Assembly (NCBI GenBank): GCA_963969595.1
Contig: OZ018408.1
Span: 18,287,823-18,351,822 of the forward strand
Length of the DNA stretch: 64,000 nt
Direction of reading: 5' to 3'
Origin: Neckera pumila
Taxonomy: Eukaryota; Streptophyta; Bryopsida; Hypnales; Neckeraceae
In this document: piece after piece, positions 58,701 to 64,000 of the stretch
Position numbering within the stretch: position 1 is the stretch's first letter
How the letters are laid out: each line of letters opens with the position of its first letter
Notes under the pieces: generated by a model
What the model was told of the DNA's origin: nothing
Seen by the model: the letters and a program-made list of their open reading frames with translations, nothing else
Database searches by the model: none
Translations under genes and position numbers: made by a program

Positions 58701-59994
58701 ATGGAGGTGGTATGGGACCAGGGAAGGAAGAGCTAATGCTTTGTGTGGCCCAACGTTTGGCCGAACAAACCGGCAATCTAAAATCCCTTACTGAAGCTAT
58801 TTCAAGCATTCCAGATGTGCAAGAATTCATCAATAGAGAGCCTCACCTTGAAGGACAAGAAGTGTTTGAGTCACAGAAGAGGAAGGCAGACATGGTACTT
58901 GGCTGCGAATTCGACTCGCATAGACCGGATAAAGTCAATTTTTCTCATCCACACATTCAAATACGGTCGCGGAGAGCCACAACAACTGCATCGGATTTGA
59001 ACACCATTTCAGAGGACGTCTCTGCAAGTATGGATGTGGACCCTACAGTGACAACGTCTTCCGAGGACATTACAGGTTGAATTCGTACTCCGAACTCAAC
59101 TCATGTGTCTACTATTCAGGAGACCATGTGCAACGAGGGTCAGTGGCATATATCATGTCTTGCGAAAACCTCAGCAAAGGCATGCTTTGCACTACAAGCA
59201 ATCACAAAGAAGAAGTGCACCTCACGAATTGTCGATAACAACATAGCAACTGCTGCATCAACATATACAGGTATGATGGTGAATTATCGGAAAAATCGTC
59301 ATGACTGTATGCAATTTTTCTTTTGCAACGACGATATTGAACGTTGTGTGAAAGGTACGTGGCAAAAGTGGGTGTTATCAGTACCAAGTATTCCAGACAT
59401 TAGCCAGTGAAAAATGGCACCAAACTCTCTAAGGCCGAGATTTTGGCCTTGGAAGCGGTAGGCTTTCAACTTCCACAACATTAAGTCATTTTGCCCCGCA
59501 GACTGTTTGGTGGAGAAGCTGGCATCGAAATTGTGCATGCCTACTCTGATCCCCCTTTAGCAGATGAACATCCAACAATTTGAGCGGGGAAGGTCGTCCG
59601 CCGTAACCCAAAGGCACCAATAGTGAAGCATCATAACAATTGCGCATCGAAATTGACCCTGAATGCACGTATAGAAAGCGTGACGATGATTCCCTACCCT
59701 GGATTTGGATGCATAGTGTCACTCATCTCTAGTGTAGAGCCTTGCCATAAGAAGTACAAGCTCATTGTGTCTTTTTTTCCGGACTGCACATGCCCAAATT
59801 TCATGGAGATGAAGCTAAAGTGTTTGGGCAAGCGGGGAACTTGGGCAAATTGTAAGCATCTTTACTTCATTTTTACGATCATCTGCAATCTACAATCTAC
59901 ATCAGAGGCCTTCATTCATGCACCTAGTTTCAGTTTCAATGAAGTGAAACAAATGCTCCTTAGCGGGATACTGAATCATTTGGGATCAAATTAA
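55771..59994 (+). pseudogene. Mutator-like (MULE) transposase, near-complete but broken
   Basis: Would cut and paste the element by a DDE reaction. From the ATG at 55,771 one frame runs to 57,858, broken only by stops at 56,296, 56,641/56,647 and 57,493. It encodes a basic/acidic leader, a Cys-rich module ('CCLGHIYCMNLSCEFFSC' then 'NETEWEG') like zinc modules of other plant MULE proteins, and a transposase core with 'VCHVYDFVYCRVMTIAVCD' and 'FKGFMADSTQANWNAMRTIY', where the Asp residues are candidate catalytic acids. A GTAAGT donor at 57,859 and a CAG acceptor before 58,534 remove an intron in phase 0, rejoining at 'NLAKIVHNKWLQQS'. A frameshift near 58,614 and another near 59,411 follow. 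The C-terminus has a SWIM zinc finger: 'DCTCPNFMEMKLKC' and, later, Cys-x-His at 59,851-59,859. Stop TAA at 59,992. Not functional as it stands, but lesions are few. Confidence 0.8.
57859..58533 (+). other. Intron of the MULE transposase gene
   Basis: Donor CTT|GTAAGT and acceptor CCAG|GATCTC; frame is kept across it and the amino acids on both sides are transposase-like, while the intron itself has no open frame. 675 bp. Confidence 0.65.
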
Positions 59995-60589
59995 GTTGTC
60001 TTCTTGCATACAAAGACCATTATTTCTGTTTGTTGAACATTGAATGGAAATGTATTGAGACTAAAAGGGCCAGTACTTGCATTTTATTAGACCCACTCTT
60101 ACCCTTTCCGAAATTATTGTACTTGCTCAGACATGACCCACTCTTACCCTTTCCGAAATCATTTCTATCATCATTGTTTTGTGCATCGTTATTCATTGCA
60201 TAAAGTCATACTCTGCCTATGTGACAATTTTTTATTCTCCAACATAGTGATGACATCATTAGCCTAGAAGCCAATATATGGAACAAGCCATGTATTTTCC
60301 GAATTTGAAGTTTACCTGAAACAGTGAGCAATCACATAGGTTTGCCTTCAAAGATATTCCCTATGTACACGGTAATAGGTGTACTTAAGTTCTACCATTG
60401 AAAGTGCGCAAAATGACATGCAAACTTACAGCGGTCATAGCACCCTATTTTAGCAGTCATAGGTCCCACCGTCTTCAAGAGTTTATTTGTGCATGCCAAT
60501 GAAATTCTGTCATTTATTTTCTTATTTTTATAGCTTTGTCTCTCATTGCTTAAAGTAATGCCTAAACTTGTATTGGATATGGTTTCATC
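59995..60589. other. 3' flank of the MULE gene
   Basis: A tandem duplication of about 50-60 bp carries 'gacccactcttaccctttcc' twice (about 60,091 and 60,135). Otherwise no features; presumably the 3' UTR and subterminal region of the element. Confidence 0.4.
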
Positions 60590-60990
60590 CAATATTTTAT
60601 GTACTTTCATCCCCTTCTTTCATCTGCTTCTATCGAATATTTCATGTATTGTGATTTCGAATGCCATCTACTTTCATCTTTCAAATTTATGTACTTTCAT
60701 CCACCTCATTCATCTACTTTCATCCAACTATTTCATATACTTTCATCCACTTATTCCAGGTACTTTCATCCATTTCTTGAAATCGCAGAATTTTCTACTT
60801 TTAATGCTCTTATAAAAAAATTTGTGGACAATTCAAATTTTTAGTCTGTTCCATCTAAAATTTAAGTCACTGTCATCCAAAATGTCACTTACTTTCATCC
60901 CAAAAATTTTCAATTATCGTTTTGTTTTTTCCATTTTCCATTCAAGATATACGCTCCCCGCTTGCTTGCTAGCAACGTTGAAGCTTGAAC
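60590..60990. repeat. Right minisatellite-rich end of the putative 18-kb element
   Basis: Tandem variants of 'tactttcatccacttatt' fill 60,600-60,900, then CGCTCCCCGCTTGCT (60,952-60,966) and AAGCTT (60,981-60,986). It is the inverted counterpart of 43,062-43,510; the 15-bp cap is identical, the repeats are the same word in the opposite orientation, and further out the two ends diverge. The two overlapping ORFs (60,546-60,844) are repeat translations. No target-site duplication could be matched. Confidence 0.55.
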
Positions 60991-63083
60991 CGGTACACCA
61001 ACCCATGCTACACACATGGTTATGTATTAGATAACCAATGAGCCGTGCTAGCGGCGAATAGGTTACTGTACATAACTAGTTGTACATTTTTCAATCACAA
61101 CCTTTGGTCTTCATGATCCAAAGGTGTAGGAAACAAGTTGAAAAAAAAAAAGGTTATGAGTTGCAATTTGTAATGGCAATGATGACGGTTTGCCAATGGA
61201 AAGGTGCCACATTAGCATTGAAAAGTCAACAACCGGTTATGGGTTGATGAAAAATATTGTATTCTTGCATTGTACAAGAGCAGTATATATTTACATAGTG
61301 TAAAATGCTGAGAAATTAGTGAGGGCAATCTAATTTCATTGTTCAATGTAGTGACTTTTAAAGCTATTGTCCCTTTTCCGCAACTTTAGGTGGCATAACA
61401 TTTTGTAGTCTTCAATGAGATTGCCTTGAGTCATTTTTACGAGTTCATCCAACATTACTAATTGCTTTTGATTATTGCTTGTTTTATTGCTTGCTTTTTA
61501 TTACTACTTATCTAACTACCTATTTTTGATTACTACTTTAATTAGTATTTTTGATTACTACTTTTTTTTATTGATTTATTTTTGTAAACCTCTCACCATT
61601 CTCATGCCTTTTGCCACGTGTCCCATAGCTATTGATGGGATGTGAAATATTTCACATCATTTCATTTGGAGGATGAAGTGATGTAGAATATTTACATCAT
61701 TCTCTTGGGGAAAAGGCAGTGGGGGTTGAATACATAGTAGTTCAACGAGCCTAATGCGGAGGTTGTTTTGCCCCCCCACCCCTCGTCTTACCTTTGGAAA
61801 AAATGCAGAAACTTTTTATTTGCAACACATGATAAAATTTGCAAATTCTAAGTTCACATTTCCAATCAAAGGGCCCAAATTAGCTAGGAGAAGTGTAGAG
61901 AAATAGATTAATCAAGCACAAAATAGAGATCTTTCTTTTTACATTCACTCTTGGCTGGACCTCAATACCGGTTGACTCGGACCGGCAGTGGACATGAAGG
62001 CTACAGTAGTGAATGTTATGATGGGTCTCTTTGTCCATTCACAACACTGATTTTTGAAATTGATGGTCCCATTTGTCCACATCATCAAGGGCATCAAAAG
62101 AGTGATTGTTTCTTCTAAGGTAAGGCAACCCATTGTGGTCAAATGACCCATGGAGAACACATGATGACCCCATTATGGTTTTTCTGACCACAATCAATAT
62201 CTCACCTAACTTCAATGGAGTAATTAGTGACCTTATTAGGAACATGTAGTAATTTCAGTGTAAGTCATTGTAGGAAGTGACTTTTTATGGCCATCCACAT
62301 ATATAAAAAAATTGTCTCCTTTAGAAGAGGTAGGTGAGCATTATGGATACACTTGTAGTTGGTTTTGGGGTAGTCTGCCGACTTCTTCGGGCTGAACACT
62401 TGAGAAATTCATAGCTAATTCATACTCTGTCTGAAAATTATGATTTCAATTGCCTTCACAAATTCTCATACTTGTCTTCACATGGGAAAAAAATTGAAAA
62501 ACTTTGGTGATGGGATGATGACATACTCCTAATTCTGACCACAATGGGCTGCTTTACCTTACTGCAAGGGAACTTTATCAGGGAGTGACCCCTCTCAGTG
62601 CCTTCCTCCTTCCCTGTCCTGTGTCCCTGTTCTCCGGTCTTTCCCTGCCAGGCCACTTGAAGCTGGTAGGTTTGTATTGTGACTCTCATTTGCAATGAAA
62701 TTTCGTTTCATTTGTAAGAAAAAAAAAAAGGGAAAGAAAAAACTTTGTCCGGGGTTCAGTTTTGCAGGGGTACCAACTACAGTACCAAGTTAAGTTAACA
62801 AATTCCCTGGCTGGCAGAAGTTTGGCATGGAGAAATTCTCAGTTTCTCACGGCGTCACCCCCTCCGTCCGTCTGTCTGTTTGTCCTGGGCCTGACACTGC
62901 CAAGCATGTCTACACCAGGCAGTCAATTGGGTACCTTTATTACCTTGAATGAGTTAATGAATTTCCACAGGACTTGTACAAATGCTTGCACCCCTGCATG
63001 GGACCAGTGCAGACCAACACTGCTATAATTGTTCCGCAATTCTTGAACAAGTGAGCCAAATGGATCATGTGTAAGTTAACTTA
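60991..63083. other. Gene-free flank with a dispersed-repeat copy
   Basis: About 62,183-62,560 is the second copy of the repeat at 5,130-5,510. No gene is visible; ORFs at 61,945-62,245 and 62,456-62,695 read through repeats. A purine homopolymer lies at about 62,720. Confidence 0.45.
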
Positions 63084-63086
63084 TAA

Positions 63087-63463
63087 GAGCATCGCCAATG
63101 TGGGGCAGTGAAATCCCCACGGGGAAGCGACAGCGCAGGGCTCCGGCAATTGAGAGGGCCCGGCGAGGTGCGCCCCCCCCCATTGTGGGCCGGGAGGCTG
63201 GATCTCATGTAGTGCTGTAATTAAGTTCTAACAGCTCCGGAAGCAAAAGATCCGTGAAAAAAGAAGAAAAAGAGCGGTCAGTCGGTCAACTCTGGGCTCG
63301 CAAAAAACTTCCCCGTCCACGCGCACTTGACGTACCCCGGGGAAACTTGGGCGCGCCCGGTGCAAAAAAACAACACGTTCAGTACCACAGTGGGGCGGTC
63401 CCTGTCTCCGGCCCTGGCCTAACACGCCCCGCCCAGGTTGGGTGAGTGGGGGTGGGGATGTTC
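63087..63463. mobile_element. GC-rich Tourist-like MITE, 377 bp
   Basis: The left end GAGCATCGCCAATG and the right end, complementary, GAACATCCCCACCC are flanked by TAA on both sides (63,084-63,086 and 63,464-63,466). A TWA-type 3-bp duplication and a GAGCATC terminus suit PIF/Harbinger-related (Tourist) MITEs. It is much more GC-rich than its surroundings, so the ORFs on both strands are composition artefacts. The inverted repeats are short and imperfect. Confidence 0.45.
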
Positions 63464-64000
63464 TAAGAAAGTGAATAATAGCATGTTCTTGGTCCTTTGG
63501 GAATTGTTGACGAACTTAACTTACAGTAGAGCATCTCCACCGAGCTGCATAATATTGGCCTGGCAAGAAGTTTAGAGTGGCTAGCCCTTCTTTCTCCTCC
63601 CTAGGCTAGTGGAGGCTTTGCACATTTTCCGTGTAGGGTGCTTCAAATTTCCATCCTCACACTTCAACCTATAGTGACCCACATATGTGACTTGCTACGC
63701 TACTAACAAAAAAACTCCCAATTTATTGTTGTGTAGAGATCTCTTGATGCTCCAACATGTCCTGTGACTCTTGTCCCTACCATGGTCACCCAAAACCTGG
63801 AATAGGGCCTCCTTCTGTATAAGTCGGGGGTTGCTGGACCTCACTGATGATCGGTGGGATTAGCAATCTAAAAAAAATAGGCCTCCTATCCCGCCACGGA
63901 TCATCAATGATGTCCATTGGCATCCAATTCACATGGAAAGAGGCCCTTAGTTGCAGCCTGGTGCATTGGAATCTGTGATTTTGTTATTTGTTGTTGTTGG
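63464..64000. other. Window end, no gene seen
   Basis: A single 'gagcatctccaccg' at about 63,531 resembles a plant MITE terminus; its partner, if any, would lie beyond the window. Nothing else recognisable. Confidence 0.35.

Overview
The window looks like nuclear DNA of a land plant with a large, transposon-filled genome. The one clear host gene is a plant-type, seven-exon DHHC protein S-acyltransferase with canonical GT-AG introns. Everything else I can name is plant-style transposon material (MULE, CACTA, Stowaway and Tourist-like elements) in AT-rich sequence. A non-seed plant (bryophyte, lycophyte or fern) is my guess; the sequence does not prove it. I see no bacterial operons, tRNA, rRNA or CRISPR array.

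Layout. 1-9.6 kb: AT-rich, gene-free, with two TTAA-flanked inverted-repeat elements, a small hairpin MITE and a 1.2 kb foldback element. 9.6-19.1 kb: GC-richer block holding minus-strand coding remnants of mobile elements. One multi-exon gene (about 16.5-10.2 kb) appears interrupted by a second element that encodes an uncharacterised coiled, Lys-rich protein (13.9-12.2 kb). 19.1-24 kb: AT-rich, with a 578-bp near-perfect palindrome. 24-28.2 kb: the S-acyltransferase gene. 28.7-42.7 kb: a dense cluster of TTAA-flanked elements plus Stowaway, CACTA and other MITEs and a long (GTTT)n microsatellite.

43.1-61.0 kb may be one composite element of about 18 kb. Its ends are inverted copies of a 'TTTCATCCA' minisatellite capped by a shared 15-bp sequence. 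Inside are two degenerate multi-exon genes in divergent orientation. On the plus strand is a Mutator-like (MULE) transposase with a Cys-rich module, a DDE-type core and a SWIM zinc finger. On the minus strand is a gene that reads like a ParB-like 'DGNHR' domain followed by a permuted (beta-class-like) amino-methyltransferase core. Between them lies an array of palindromic TCTCGG/CCGAGA boxes. 61-64 kb: gene-free, with a GC-rich Tourist-like MITE.

The two strongest leads are the MULE with a ParB/methyltransferase-like passenger, and the cluster of TTAA-flanked elements whose termini (CCCCTAAAG, CCCTAGAA) look like piggyBac. Both rest on reading by eye; no database search was possible.
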